A stretch of 50,035 nucleotides of DNA from Azospirillum humicireducens (GTDB lineage: Bacteria; Pseudomonadota; Alphaproteobacteria; Azospirillales; Azospirillaceae): contig NZ_CP028903.1 in the NCBI RefSeq assembly GCF_001639105.2, forward strand, positions 693,839-743,873, read 5' to 3'. Within the stretch, counting starts at the first letter, position 1, and each line of letters opens with the position of its first letter. A program made the position numbers and the translations under genes. This document shows, piece after piece, positions 1 through 9,132 of the stretch. The notes under the pieces were generated by a model. That model saw nothing but the letters and a program-made list of their open reading frames with translations. It was not told where the DNA came from and ran no database searches.

Positions 1-6
1 CGCGAC

Positions 7-1200
7 CTACCGCCGGAACAGGAACTCGCGGCCGACCTTCACGCGGCGTTCGCCGTCATACTCGATAATGTCAGCGGTTGCATAGGTCTCGGTCCAGCGT
101 TCGGGCAGGTAGCTGCCGGTGCCGATCACGTCGACCGGCGCGTTGGCCTCCGCCATCAGGCGGCACTTGGCCGGGCCGAAGCCGCTGCTGGCGACGATCT
201 TCACCGCCGGGAAGCCGGCCTCGTCCAGCCTTTCGCGCACATAATGGATCGCCGCCGCCGACACGCCGGTGCCGATCAGGTAGCGCAGCTGAGTCTCGTC
301 GCGATAGCCGCGGATGGCATGCGGCGCATGGCGCTCCAGCACGGCATAGGAGCCGGGCGGATCCAGCCCCTCGACGAAACGCCCGCCGGAGGTGTCGAGC
401 CGCAGCGCCAGCTTGCCCTGGGCGGCAAGCTGCGGGAAGCGGCGGCAAACCTCCAGCCCGTCGGTGATCTCACGGCCGAAATAATCGACCAGCACGGTCA
501 GCGACAGATCGGGGAAGGTCTCGTGGAACATCTCCGCCGCGCGCACGGTCGATCCGGCATAGCCGATCAGGGCATGCGGCATGGTGCCCATGCCCCTCTC
601 CTGCCCGAAATAGGGAGCCGTGGCGTCGGTGGCATTGCCGATGAAGCCCTTGGCTCCGACCTTGCGCTTGGCCCGGTCCGATCCGACGGAGGCGGCATAG
701 GCCATCATCTCCGCCATTTCGGTCCCGGCGCAATGGCGGGCATCCATGGCGAGAAAGGCGACCTTCGGCAGGTCGGCGCACATGGTGAAGGCGTTGTAGG
801 CCGCGACGCTGGCCGGACCCAGCTTCTGCAGGAGGATGGTCTCGCAATCGACCAGATGGTAGAAGGAGCCGGTGACATACATGATCGGCTCGCCGGCGCC
901 GACCCATTTTCCTTCCGGATAGTTCAGGTCGATCTGGAAGCTGGTGTTGCGCTCGCGCGCCACTGCCTCCAGCCATTCCACCGCAAGACGCGGGGCGCAG
1001 ACCACCGGGCGCCGCATGAATATGGCGTAGGTGACGGTCTTGTCGCCGAACTTGCCCACCGCTTCCTTGGTGCGGCGGAAGTAGGTGTCCGTCCAGTCGG
1101 GGACCTTGGCGGAGGTCGGGTTGAGGGCGGTCGGCCCTTTGCCGGCCGTCCCGCTTCCCGCTGCCCGGCTGCCAACTGATCGGTCGTCGGTGCTGCTCAT
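7..1200 (-). CDS. pncB: nicotinate phosphoribosyltransferase
   Basis: Joins nicotinate to PRPP to give nicotinate mononucleotide, the entry step of the NAD salvage (Preiss-Handler) pathway, in the cytoplasm. The 397-residue product carries the family's phosphoribosyl-binding features: a GYAGST segment in the middle and a C-terminal SSGFGP...VDVIGTGSYLP stretch that binds the phosphates of PRPP. The frame stays open upstream to 1260, but the ATG at 1200 is chosen because a GAGGG lies about 9 bases before it and the upstream residues are Arg-rich and low in information. The gene ends 7 bases from the window edge and appears complete. It is divergent from the FliL-like gene. Identity is by motif recognition; confidence is high for the family. 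Confidence 0.9.
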   Translation of the reverse strand: MSSTDDRSVGSRAAGSGTAGKGPTALNPTSAKVPDWTDTYFRRTKEAVGKFGDKTVTYAIFMRRPVVCAPRLAVEWLEAVARERNTSFQIDLNYPEGKWVGAGEPIMYVTGSFYHLVDCETILLQKLGPASVAAYNAFTMCADLPKVAFLAMDARHCAGTEMAEMMAYAASVGSDRAKRKVGAKGFIGNATDATAPYFGQERGMGTMPHALIGYAGSTVRAAEMFHETFPDLSLTVLVDYFGREITDGLEVCRRFPQLAAQGKLALRLDTSGGRFVEGLDPPGSYAVLERHAPHAIRGYRDETQLRYLIGTGVSAAAIHYVRERLDEAGFPAVKIVASSGFGPAKCRLMAEANAPVDVIGTGSYLPERWTETYATADIIEYDGERRVKVGREFLFRR

Positions 1201-1609
1201 ACCGGTAACCCTCGCCTTTCGCCCCTGTCCGCGCCCCTGCCAACGCCGATTTCTGCGCATGGCTTTGCGATGCTACGTTCTGGATGACCCGGCCGCCGGA
1301 CAGGGCAGCCGGCCGGTTGTGTTGGAATCCCAGCATTATACGCCCCGGGCGGGCGGGGGAAGAGGCTTCCCACCTTGCCAACCCGGAACGGATGGCTGCG
1401 TTGCATTTTCCGGCTGGATTTCAAGGATCGGCATATCCGACAAACAGATCGAATGCACATGAAATTGCGATGGTGCCCTCGCAGTCGTTTTCGTCCCTCA
1501 CCTGCCTCATTCAGAGAAAAACCAGATCAAATACCATTATTTGACCTGCCACTTCCGCGCTTTTAAAGTCGCCGCACAGGCTTCGATCGCAACAGGGCGG
1601 CTGAACGGA
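1201..1609. other. intergenic region between divergent genes
   Basis: 409 bases separating pncB from the FliL-like gene. It must hold both promoters. It is more AT-rich towards 1500-1560. I see no convincing gene, RNA or repeat in it. Confidence 0.5.
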
Positions 1610-2110
1610 ATGGCGAACACGACCGCGACCGCCGAATCGGCTGCGCCCGCCCTGCCCTCCTTCGATGGGACGGGCAACCGGATCGTACTGGCGCTGATCG
1701 GATTGATGCTTGCCTTCGCAGGTGCCGGGATCGGCGGCGCACTGCTGTTGCGCCCGGTCCCCACCCAGGACACCTTCACCGCGCCCCGAACCGGCACCGC
1801 TCCGGCCCCAGCCGTCTATGCCGCTCTGCCCACCCTGGTTCTCACCCTGAACGATGGCCGCCGGCTGCAGGAATTGCGGCTGCGCGCGGTGCTGGAGTTC
1901 GACCCGGCGACACCGCTTGAGACGGTCAACCCGCACCTGCCGCGCATCGCCGATGCCATCAGCCGACGCCTGCTGGAGGTCGATCCGGCCGAACTGCGCG
2001 GCGCCGACGGGCCTGCCTATGTCAAGGACGCGTTGCGCCACGTCGCCAACAAGACCATGCGGCCGCTGAAACTTCGGCAAGTGCTGATCCAGGACATGCT
2101 GCTGCGCTGA
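1610..2110 (+). CDS. FliL-like single-pass membrane protein
   Basis: 166-residue protein with a short cytoplasmic N-terminus, one hydrophobic segment (about residues 23-47, IVLALIGLMLAFAGAGIGG) and a periplasmic domain with the FliL-type pattern of a conserved beta strand, an Asp-Pro-rich turn, a long helix (LPRIADAISRRLLEVDPAEL) and an end of the form LRQVLIQDMLLR. FliL proteins sit at the flagellar basal body and support the stator. The ATG at 1610 is chosen because the membrane segment follows it directly; an upstream ATG at 1541 adds 23 unremarkable residues. No other flagellar genes are nearby. A second FliL-like gene lies at 8562-9050. Function is inferred from fold pattern only. Confidence 0.6.
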   Translation: MANTTATAESAAPALPSFDGTGNRIVLALIGLMLAFAGAGIGGALLLRPVPTQDTFTAPRTGTAPAPAVYAALPTLVLTLNDGRRLQELRLRAVLEFDPATPLETVNPHLPRIADAISRRLLEVDPAELRGADGPAYVKDALRHVANKTMRPLKLRQVLIQDMLLR

Positions 2111-2225
2111 CGGCGCGCTTCCCAACGCCCCTCGCCTCCCCATATCCTGCCCGACCACATCCGGCAGGCCCGCGTCGCGGGACCCGTTACGTGGAACAAG
2201 GGTCAAGTTGCGGAAGGAGACGGCC

Positions 2226-3593
2226 GTGGCCGAGTTCGATTTCGACCTCTTCACCATCGGTGCGGGGTCCGGGGGCGTCGCCGCAAGCCGGCGCGCAGCG
2301 TCCTACGGTGCGAAGGTCGCGATCTGCGAAGGCAGCCGCGTCGGCGGCACCTGCGTGATCCGCGGCTGCGTGCCGAAAAAGCTGCTGGTCTACGCCGCCC
2401 AGTTCCGCGACGGCTTCGAGGATTCCTGCGGCTATGGCTGGAATTCCCACACGCCGGCCTTCGACTGGGAAACGCTGATCGCGAACAAGGACCGCGAGAT
2501 CGACCGGTTGAACGGCATCTACATCACCATGCTGAAGAATTCCGGCGTGACCCTGTATGAGGGATTCGGCCGGATCGTCGATCCCCATACGGTGGAGGTC
2601 GACGGCAAGCGCTACACCGCCCGCAACATCCTGATCGCCACCGGCGGCTGGCCGTCGCTGCCGCCCATCGAGGGCATCGAGCATGCCGCGACCTCCAACG
2701 AGGCGCTTCACCTCGAAAAGCTCCCGCATTCCGTGCTGATCATCGGCGGCGGCTACATCGCCGTGGAATTCGCCAGCATCTTCCGCGGACTGGGCTCGGA
2801 AGTGACGCTGATGATCCGCGGCGATGACCTTCTGAACGGCTTCGACGACGACATCCGCGTCGCCCTTGCGCAGGAGATGCGCAAGCGCGGCATCACCATC
2901 GTTTCGCGCTGCAAGCCGGTGAAGCTGGAAAAGGGTGCGGGGGGCTATACCCTGACCGACCATATGGGCCGCGAGCATTCGGCGGGGCTGGTGATGGCCG
3001 CCACCGGCCGGCGCCCCAACACGAAGACTCTCGGCCTGGAAGAGGTCGGCATCACCCTGAACGAGGCCGGGGCGATCCCGGTCGACGGCTGGTCCCGCAC
3101 AAGCGTGGACAGCATCTATGCCATCGGCGACGTCACCGACCGCATGGCGCTGACCCCCATCGCCATCGCCGAAGGGCGCGCCCTGGCCGAGACGCTGTTC
3201 AACGACAACCCCATGCAGATCGGCTACGACAATGTGCCGACCGCGGTGTTCTCGCTGCCGCCGCTCGGCACCGTCGGGCTGACCGAGATGCAGGCCCGCG
3301 CCAACTATGCGCAGGTCGATATCTACAAGGCCGGCTTCCGCCCGATGAAGCACACCCTGTCCGGCCGGGACGAACGGGTGCTGATGAAGCTGGTGGTCGA
3401 TGGCGAGAGCCAGCGCGTGCTGGGTTGCCACATGATGGGCATGGACGCGCCGGAGATGATGCAGCCGCTGGCCATCGCGCTGAACTGCGGCGCCACCAAA
3501 CGCGACTTCGACCGCACCATCGCGCTCCATCCCTCCACGTCGGAGGAGTTCGTGCTGATGCGCGAGAAGGCGGAGCCGGAAAAGAAGATCTGA
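2226..3593 (+). CDS. gor: glutathione-disulfide reductase
   Basis: Reduces glutathione disulfide with NADPH, keeping the cytoplasmic thiol pool reduced. The 455-residue protein has the class I pyridine nucleotide-disulfide oxidoreductase layout: N-terminal FAD dinucleotide-binding loop (IGAGSGG), redox-active GGTCVIRGCVPKK, a second nucleotide loop (IIGGGYIAVEF) followed by Arg residues typical of NADPH preference, an FAD contact around IYAIGDVTDR, and the C-terminal dimer-interface HPSTSEE holding the catalytic His. The GTG at 2226 is chosen over the TTG at 2208 because AAGGAGA lies 5 bases before it. A clear intrinsic terminator follows at 3710. Related enzymes (trypanothione or mercuric reductase) fit less well. 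Confidence 0.93.
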   Translation: MAEFDFDLFTIGAGSGGVAASRRAASYGAKVAICEGSRVGGTCVIRGCVPKKLLVYAAQFRDGFEDSCGYGWNSHTPAFDWETLIANKDREIDRLNGIYITMLKNSGVTLYEGFGRIVDPHTVEVDGKRYTARNILIATGGWPSLPPIEGIEHAATSNEALHLEKLPHSVLIIGGGYIAVEFASIFRGLGSEVTLMIRGDDLLNGFDDDIRVALAQEMRKRGITIVSRCKPVKLEKGAGGYTLTDHMGREHSAGLVMAATGRRPNTKTLGLEEVGITLNEAGAIPVDGWSRTSVDSIYAIGDVTDRMALTPIAIAEGRALAETLFNDNPMQIGYDNVPTAVFSLPPLGTVGLTEMQARANYAQVDIYKAGFRPMKHTLSGRDERVLMKLVVDGESQRVLGCHMMGMDAPEMMQPLAIALNCGATKRDFDRTIALHPSTSEEFVLMREKAEPEKKI

Positions 3594-3709
3594 ACAGCCC
3601 GGCGCCCTGGCCCCTGCATCCGAAAGCAAGGCCGGGACGCTGCTTTTCCTTCCCCACCGGCAACCCGGCGAAGATGCTGGACTTCTCTCGAATGCAATAA
3701 CTACAGTGC

Positions 3710-3738
3710 CCCGATAAGAACATTATCGGGAGTTTTTT
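3710..3738 (+). terminator. intrinsic terminator downstream of gor
   Basis: Perfect 8-bp stem CCCGATAA / TTATCGGG (3710-3717 and 3723-3730) with a GAACA loop, followed by a run of six T at 3733-3738. It ends only 5 bases before the next start codon, so it may also act as an attenuator in the leader of the 3744 gene. Confidence 0.85.
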
Positions 3739-3743
3739 GGCAA

Positions 3744-4226
3744 ATGCGCGAATTTTTGGCGGCTTTCGCCGGCATGGCTGTCCTGGCGTCGGTCGCAACG
3801 GCCCAGGCCGACACGAAGATCGGCGTGTGGACCGTGCAGCTCGACAAGGACTGTGCGATCTCCCAGGAATGGAAGACGGACAGCAAGGACACTGCCGGCG
3901 TGGGTCTTGCCTACACCAACCAGGGACAGGCCATGGTGATGGTGTTCCGGGACACCGGTTGGAAACTGAAGGAGAAGGAAACCCTGTCCATCTCCCTGTC
4001 GGTCGACAAGTCATGGAGCGAGAAGGTCCAGGGCGTCGCCGTCGACAACACGATGGCCGCCGTCGGCCTGCCCGCCTCCGCCTCGGCGATCAACGCGCTG
4101 ATGAACGGCAAGGAGCTGTACATGGAGATGGATGGGAAGAGCGACGATTACGCCTACACCTACTATCTCGACGACACCCGCAAGGCGATTTCGGCCCTCG
4201 ACGCCTGCCGCGCGCAGGCCAAGTAA
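3744..4226 (+). CDS. small secreted protein of unknown function
   Basis: 160 residues with a cleavable signal peptide (short charged MREF, hydrophobic core, VATAQA cleavage region near residue 22). The mature part has a tryptophan-led strand (IGVWTVQ), two cysteines (one near residue 33, one near the C-terminus, CRAQAK) that could pair, and mostly beta character. This layout recalls small periplasmic proteins of the invasion-associated locus B type, but the resemblance is weak, so no function is assigned. No good ribosome-binding site precedes the ATG; the T-run of the terminator at 3710-3738 occupies that place. Confidence 0.55.
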   Translation: MREFLAAFAGMAVLASVATAQADTKIGVWTVQLDKDCAISQEWKTDSKDTAGVGLAYTNQGQAMVMVFRDTGWKLKEKETLSISLSVDKSWSEKVQGVAVDNTMAAVGLPASASAINALMNGKELYMEMDGKSDDYAYTYYLDDTRKAISALDACRAQAK

Positions 4227-4246
4227 GGCTCGCCGCAGCGGTGACA

Positions 4247-4279
4247 GGGAGGCGGGGGCCGGCAGGATGCCGGCCTCCC
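4247..4279 (+). terminator. GC-rich hairpin after the secreted-protein gene
   Basis: GGGAGG (4247-4252) pairs with CCTCCC (4274-4279) around an inner 7-bp stem GCCGGCA / TGCCGGC with a GGA loop. There is no T-run, so it may be a weak or factor-assisted terminator. Confidence 0.4.
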
Positions 4280-4355
4280 ATCCCGACACCACCAACTCCT
4301 GCCGACCGCGACCGCCTATCGGCCGATATAGTACGCCGCGGCAGCACGATTTGCT

Positions 4356-4380
4356 GGAACGCTTCCAAAGTCCTCCGGTT
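4356..4380 (+). promoter_or_regulatory. candidate EcfG-type stress promoter for Mn catalase
   Basis: GGAAC at 4356-4360, then exactly 16 bases, then GGTT at 4377-4380. The alphaproteobacterial general-stress sigma factor EcfG recognises GGAAC-N16/17-CGTT, so the match is one base off. It lies about 130 bases before the catalase start, in the only intergenic gap available to that gene. Confidence 0.5.
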
Positions 4381-4512
4381 GAGGACGGGTGAGCGATCCG
4401 GAACGGCACGTCCTGCTGGTCTCCCCTGCATCCCCGGCGATCAGCCGGTCCGGATTTCTCCGATCCTCGGCCCCCTCCAGGCGGGCCATCAGACGCAGGA
4501 GGAATCCCTCGC

Positions 4513-5415
4513 ATGTTCATGCACAACAAAAAGCTCATGTACACGGTACGCGTGTCGGAGCCCAACCCGGTGCTCGCCAGCCTGATGCTGGAGCAGTTCG
4601 GCGGCCCGCAGGGTGAACTCGCCGCGGCCATGCGCTACTTCACCCAGGGCCTCGCCGACGAGGATCCGGGCCGCAAGGACATGCTGATCGACATCGCGAC
4701 CGAGGAGCTGAGCCACTTGGAGGTGATCGGCTCCATCGTCGCCATGCTGACCAAGGGTGCCAAGGGCAAGCTGGCCGAGGGGGCGGAGGAGACCACGGAT
4801 CTTTACGCCAACATCACCCAGGGCAACGGCAGCCATACCCTGTCGCTTCTGTATGGCGGCGGCCCGGCGCTGGTGAACTCCGCCGGGCAGCTGTGGACCG
4901 GCGGCTACATCGACAGCATCGGCGAGCCGACGGCCGATTTGCGCTCCAACATCGCGGCGGAATCCCGCGCCAAGATCATCTACGAGCGCCTGATCAACGT
5001 CACCACCGATCCGGGCGTGAAGGATGCGCTGGGCTTCCTGATGACCCGCGAAATCGCCCACCAGAAGAGCTTCGAGAAGGCGCTGTACGCAATCGACAAC
5101 AACTTCCCGCCGGGCAAGCTGCCGGGCAAGCACGAATACACCGACAAATACTACAACATGAGCCAGGGCGAGGGCGACATGCGCGGCCCCTGGAACCAGG
5201 GCGCCCAGTGGGAGTTCGTCGACGTCAAGATGGGCGACGGCCCGGTCAACGGCGGCGACGGCAACCCGACGGTCAAGCTGGCCGCGTCCGAGATGGCAGC
5301 GGTCAACGCCGTGGCCGCCCGCACCATGTCCAAACCCGACGCCGATCCGACCACCGGCGCCGACCTGGGTGCCGGGCCGGGCGCCGGCAAGACCAAGACG
5401 ACCACCGGGGGCTGA
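4513..5415 (+). CDS. manganese (non-haem) catalase
   Basis: Dismutates hydrogen peroxide to water and oxygen at a di-manganese centre in a ferritin-like four-helix bundle. The 300-residue length is typical. Ligand candidates are visible: Glu35 (GGPQGELAAAMRYF), Glu65 and His68 (EELSHLE), then a Glu in the YERLINV helix and the His of REIAHQKSFEKAL. A C-terminal tail rich in Gly, Thr and Pro follows, as in other bacterial members. The ATG is preceded by a strong AGGAGGA at 4497-4503. Upstream lies a candidate EcfG promoter, matching the stress induction known for such enzymes. The gene stands alone and converges on the permease gene. Confidence 0.9.
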   Translation: MFMHNKKLMYTVRVSEPNPVLASLMLEQFGGPQGELAAAMRYFTQGLADEDPGRKDMLIDIATEELSHLEVIGSIVAMLTKGAKGKLAEGAEETTDLYANITQGNGSHTLSLLYGGGPALVNSAGQLWTGGYIDSIGEPTADLRSNIAAESRAKIIYERLINVTTDPGVKDALGFLMTREIAHQKSFEKALYAIDNNFPPGKLPGKHEYTDKYYNMSQGEGDMRGPWNQGAQWEFVDVKMGDGPVNGGDGNPTVKLAASEMAAVNAVAARTMSKPDADPTTGADLGAGPGAGKTKTTTGG

Positions 5416-5435
5416 CACCACGCTCCTGCGGTGGA

Positions 5436-5463
5436 GCCGTCCCCGTCATTGCGCGGGGACGGC
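5436..5463. terminator. bidirectional hairpin between convergent genes
   Basis: Perfect 9-bp stem GCCGTCCCC (5436-5444) / GGGGACGGC (5455-5463) with a 10-base loop. It lies in the 3' gap between Mn catalase and the permease and overlaps the permease stop codon. No long T-run is seen on either strand. Confidence 0.5.
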
Positions 5464-6810
5464 GCTCTCCTGGTCCCGGCGGTGAAGTCCCATCAGCCAG
5501 ACCAGCAGGCAGAGCGCCGGAATGGCGCCGGCCATGGACAGCAGGAAGAAGCTGATCCAGTCCATCCGCTCCGCCAGCCAGCCCGACGAGGCGCCGAACA
5601 GGTCGCCGCCCAGCTTGTAGAAGCTCGACAGCAGCGCATATTGGGTCGCGGTGTAGGCGATGTTGCACAAGCCCGACAGATAGGCGACGAAGGCCGCCGT
5701 GGCGATGCCTCCGCAAACATTGTCGACAACCACCGTCACCGCCAGCACCGAGACGTCGTGGCCGGTCCAGGCCAGCAGGACGTAGCCCAGGTTCGACACC
5801 ATCTGCAGGATGCCGCCGATCATCAGGCCGCGCAGCACCCCGACCTTGCCGACCAGAAGCCCGCCCAGCAGCCCGCCTGCGATGGTCGCCCACAGGCCGA
5901 ACAGCTTGCTGACCGTGGCGATCTCCGACTTCGTGAAGCCGAGGCTGATATAGAAGGTCGACGACATCTGGCCGGCCAGCACCTCGCCCAGCTTGTAGCT
6001 GGCGATGAAGGCGAGGATCACCACCCAGGCGCGCCGCTCCATGAACTGCAGGAAGGGCGCCACCACCGCGCCATAGAGCCAGGCGAGCGCCACCGCGCTG
6101 CGGCCCGACAGGTGCGGCCGGCGCGCCAGCCACTCGGCGATCAGCGTCTCGCGGGCGTTGGGCGGCGGCTCCTTCGGTTCGCGGCAGAGCAGGATCGTCG
6201 CCATACCCACCAGCACCAGCCCCGCCATCGCCTCGTAGGCGGTGCGCCAGCCATAGGCCTCCGCGATGAAGAGGGCCCCCGCTCCCGCCGCCATCAGGCC
6301 GAAGCGGTATCCCAGCACCAGCACCGCGGCGCCCGCCGCCTGCTGGTGCTCCTCCAGCACCTCGACGCGGTAGGCATCGACGACGATGTCCTGGCTGGCC
6401 GAACAGAAGGCGACCAGCACCGCGCACAGCGCCGTCCACCACAGATCCTGTCCGGGATCGGTGGTGCCCAGCCCAAGCAAGGCCGCGATCAGCGCCGCCT
6501 GCGCCGTCAGCGCCCAGCCGCGCCGCCGCCCGAACAGCCGCGTCATCACCGGAAGCCTCATGCGGTCGATCAGCGGCGCCCACAGGAACTTCAGCGCGTA
6601 GGGCATGGTGACCAGCGCGAACAGGCCGATGTTGGTCCGGCTGACGCCTTCCTCGGTCAGCCAGACATTCAGCGTCGCTCCGGTCAGCGCCAGCGGCAGC
6701 CCTTCGGCAAAGCCAAGGAACAGGATCGCCAGCACGCGCGGGTCGCGGTAGACCGCCAGGGCCCGCCCCCAGGAGGACAGGCGATTTGCCCGCCAGGATG
6801 TCGCTTTCAC
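5446..6810 (-). CDS. AmpG-like MFS muropeptide permease
   Basis: 454-residue inner-membrane protein with about 12-14 hydrophobic segments, of the major facilitator subgroup that includes AmpG, the importer of anhydro-muropeptides for cell-wall recycling. Family signatures are the N-terminal LGFAEGLPLALTG, the YALKFLWAPLIDR loop and the FSASQDIVVDAYR segment. The GTG at 6810 is chosen because GAGAGGAG lies 8 bases upstream and the membrane part starts soon after; the open frame to 6930 adds 40 Arg/Pro-rich residues unlike the family. It is divergent from the DAHP synthase gene. Paralogues with other substrates exist in alphaproteobacteria, so the exact substrate is inferred. Confidence 0.8.
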   Translation of the reverse strand: MKATSWRANRLSSWGRALAVYRDPRVLAILFLGFAEGLPLALTGATLNVWLTEEGVSRTNIGLFALVTMPYALKFLWAPLIDRMRLPVMTRLFGRRRGWALTAQAALIAALLGLGTTDPGQDLWWTALCAVLVAFCSASQDIVVDAYRVEVLEEHQQAAGAAVLVLGYRFGLMAAGAGALFIAEAYGWRTAYEAMAGLVLVGMATILLCREPKEPPPNARETLIAEWLARRPHLSGRSAVALAWLYGAVVAPFLQFMERRAWVVILAFIASYKLGEVLAGQMSSTFYISLGFTKSEIATVSKLFGLWATIAGGLLGGLLVGKVGVLRGLMIGGILQMVSNLGYVLLAWTGHDVSVLAVTVVVDNVCGGIATAAFVAYLSGLCNIAYTATQYALLSSFYKLGGDLFGASSGWLAERMDWISFFLLSMAGAIPALCLLVWLMGLHRRDQESAVPAQ

Positions 6811-7114
6811 CAAAAGGCTCCTCTCGGGCAATGATCGGGGGCAATGATCGGGGGGCGGTGACCGGTTGCCCCGATGTATAAAGGGCGCGAGGTCCCGCCG
6901 CCAGCGGCGCAGACGCGAGCTTCCTTTCATCTGAAATCACTCCCGGTGGCAGAGCAATGTTTGCTGCGGCACAGCATTGCCGACGGGCGGGCCGAAACTG
7001 TGGAAAAGTTGCCGCGAGTCGCGCTATAGAGTACGCCCCAACGGGATTCGCCGCCGGTCGTTCGCCGCCCGTCCGGCCCCCGTTCCGCAATCGTCAAGGA
7101 AGAGCAGGCGCGTC
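6811..7114. other. divergent promoter region with a 13-bp tandem repeat
   Basis: 304 bases between the permease and DAHP synthase genes. A perfect tandem pair of the 13-mer GCAATGATCGGGG occupies 6828-6840 and 6841-6853, just upstream of the permease ribosome-binding site. I cannot identify promoters with confidence. Confidence 0.5.
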
Positions 7115-8506
7115 ATGGTCGAGCGTTGGACACCCGCCAGTTGGAGGACGAAACCGGCGAAGCAGATGCCGACTTATCCCGACCAGTCCAAGGTCGAGGC
7201 GGTCGAGCAGCGTCTGTCCTCCTATCCGCCGCTTGTCTTCGCCGGTGAAGCCCGGCGGCTGAAGGCCAAGCTGGCCGAGGCCGCCGCCGGCCAGGCCTTC
7301 CTGCTGCAGGGCGGCGACTGCGCCGAGAGCTTCGCCGAGTTCCACCCCAACAACATCCGCGACACCTTCCGCGTCCTGCTGCAGATGGCCGTGGTGCTGA
7401 CCTTCGGCGCCTCGATCCCGGTCATCAAGGTCGGCCGCATGGCCGGTCAGTTCGCCAAGCCGCGCTCGGCCGACATGGAAGACATCGGCGGGGTCGAGCT
7501 GCCGTCCTACCGCGGCGACATCATCAACGGCTTCGACTTCACCAGCGAGGCCCGCGTTCCCGATCCGGAGCGCATGATGCAGGCCTACACCCAGGCCGCC
7601 GCGACGCTGAACCTGCTGCGCGCCTTCGCCCAGGGCGGTTACGCCGACCTGCACAAGGTCCATCAGTGGACGCTGAGCTTCGTCGAGAAGTCGCCGGCCG
7701 GCGAGCACTTCCAGGAGCTGGCCACCCGCCTGGACGAGGCGCTGGCCTTCATGGCCGCCTGCGGCATCACCGCGGAGACGACGCCGCAGATCCGTGAAAC
7801 CGACTTCTTCACCAGCCACGAGGCGCTGCTGCTGCCGTTCGAGCAGGCACTGACCCGCATCGACAGCACCACCGGCGACTGGTACGACGTGTCGGCCCAC
7901 ATGCTGTGGATCGGCGACCGCACCCGCCAGCCCGACGGCGCCCATGTCGAGTTCCTGCGCGGGGTGAAGAACCCGATCGGCCTGAAGTGCGGCCCGACCA
8001 CCGACCCGGACGAGCTGATCCGCCTGATCGACATCCTGAACCCGACGAACGAGGCCGGGCGGCTGACGCTGATCGTGCGCATGGGCTCCGACAAGGTGGC
8101 GGAGAAGTTCCCGCCGCTGCTGCGCAAGGTCCAGCGCGAAGGCCGGACGGTGGTGTGGTCCTGCGACCCGATGCACGGCAACACGGTGAAGTCGACCACC
8201 GGCTACAAGACCCGTCCGGTCGAGCGCGTGCTGGCCGAAGCGCGCGGTTTCTTCGAGGTGCATCAGGCCGAAGGCACCCATGCCGGCGGCGTGCATTTCG
8301 AACTGACCGGTCAGGACGTGACGGAGTGCACCGGCGGCGCCCAGGCGATCACCGACCACAATCTGGCGCTCCGCTATCACACCGCCTGCGACCCGCGCCT
8401 CAACGCCAGCCAGTCGCTGGAACTGGCCTTCCTGCTGGCCGAAAAGCTGAAGGAAGGCCGGCAGTCGCGCGACGCCCAGCGCCGCGCCGCCGTCGCGGCC
8501 GAGTGA
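7115..8506 (+). CDS. 3-deoxy-7-phosphoheptulonate synthase, class II (plant type)
   Basis: Condenses phosphoenolpyruvate with erythrose 4-phosphate, the first step of the shikimate pathway to aromatic amino acids. The 463-residue protein has the class II signatures in order: [15 protein letters not shown] at the N-terminus, [11 protein letters not shown] with the metal-binding Cys, the substrate region [25 protein letters not shown] with a metal-ligand His, and [15 protein letters not shown] near the end. The ATG at 7115 is chosen because the family begins with W-x-P-x-S-W just after it and an AAGGA lies upstream; the open frame extends to 6977. Length matches bacterial class II enzymes such as the mycobacterial one. 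Confidence 0.94.
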   Translation: MVERWTPASWRTKPAKQMPTYPDQSKVEAVEQRLSSYPPLVFAGEARRLKAKLAEAAAGQAFLLQGGDCAESFAEFHPNNIRDTFRVLLQMAVVLTFGASIPVIKVGRMAGQFAKPRSADMEDIGGVELPSYRGDIINGFDFTSEARVPDPERMMQAYTQAAATLNLLRAFAQGGYADLHKVHQWTLSFVEKSPAGEHFQELATRLDEALAFMAACGITAETTPQIRETDFFTSHEALLLPFEQALTRIDSTTGDWYDVSAHMLWIGDRTRQPDGAHVEFLRGVKNPIGLKCGPTTDPDELIRLIDILNPTNEAGRLTLIVRMGSDKVAEKFPPLLRKVQREGRTVVWSCDPMHGNTVKSTTGYKTRPVERVLAEARGFFEVHQAEGTHAGGVHFELTGQDVTECTGGAQAITDHNLALRYHTACDPRLNASQSLELAFLLAEKLKEGRQSRDAQRRAAVAAE

Positions 8507-8561
8507 CGGACGCTTCGTGATCGAAAGGGCGGGCGTCCTCGCGGCGCCTGCCCTCTCTTTG

Positions 8562-9050
8562 CTACCGCACCACCATGCGGTCCAGCAGGATTTCCTTGAC
8601 CCGCACGCCGCGCAATTCGCGGTCGAGCACCCCAGCGATCGTGCTCTTCATCAGCATGGCCCCCTCGGCACCGGTCAGCTGTTGCGGGTCGATCTGGCGC
8701 ATGCGGTCGGACAATTGATCCGAGATACGGGGCACGTAGGGTTCGGCGACCTTGCCATCCACCGCCCGGTCGATCTCAAGCAGAACCTTGACGTCGACCA
8801 TCCGCGCACCGCCGCCGCCCAAACTGAAGGTCATCATCGGCAGGGCCGCGTATTTCTTGTCGCCCCCAGGCTGTGCCTGTGGCGCAGGCGCGCGGTTCTT
8901 GCTGGCCACCACGGCACCCGTGGTGCCGAGTGCTGCCAGCACCAGCAGCAGACCGGTCAGAACCAGCGGCATCAGGGACACCGTTTCCCCATGCCGGTTG
9001 CGACGGACGAGCCGCAAGATTGCCTTTCCGCCCCCGATCATGGAGGTCAT
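8562..9050 (-). CDS. FliL-like membrane protein (second copy)
   Basis: 162 residues: a basic N-terminus (RLVRRNRHGE), one membrane segment (about residues 27-49, LMPLVLTGLLLVLAALGTTGA), a linker rich in Ala, Pro and Gln, and a periplasmic domain with MVDVKVLLEIDRAVDG, a long helix and the ending VKEILLDRMVVR that resembles the end of the 1610-2110 protein. Both match the general FliL pattern. The gene converges on DAHP synthase. No basal-body genes are adjacent, so a role in motility is only inferred; a generic FliL-domain envelope protein is the alternative. Confidence 0.6.
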   Translation of the reverse strand: MTSMIGGGKAILRLVRRNRHGETVSLMPLVLTGLLLVLAALGTTGAVVASKNRAPAPQAQPGGDKKYAALPMMTFSLGGGGARMVDVKVLLEIDRAVDGKVAEPYVPRISDQLSDRMRQIDPQQLTGAEGAMLMKSTIAGVLDRELRGVRVKEILLDRMVVR

Positions 9051-9132
9051 ACGTCCATTCGCACAGGAGTCTAAGCCCGCGGCAAGGGCCGGTCAAATGC
9101 CGATCGATCCGTGCAACAAACTATTCACCGGG

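Noticed and set aside
3744..4226. Firm assignment as invasion-associated locus B protein
   Set aside because: Only general features (signal peptide, two Cys, size) agree; the family's internal motifs are not clearly visible.
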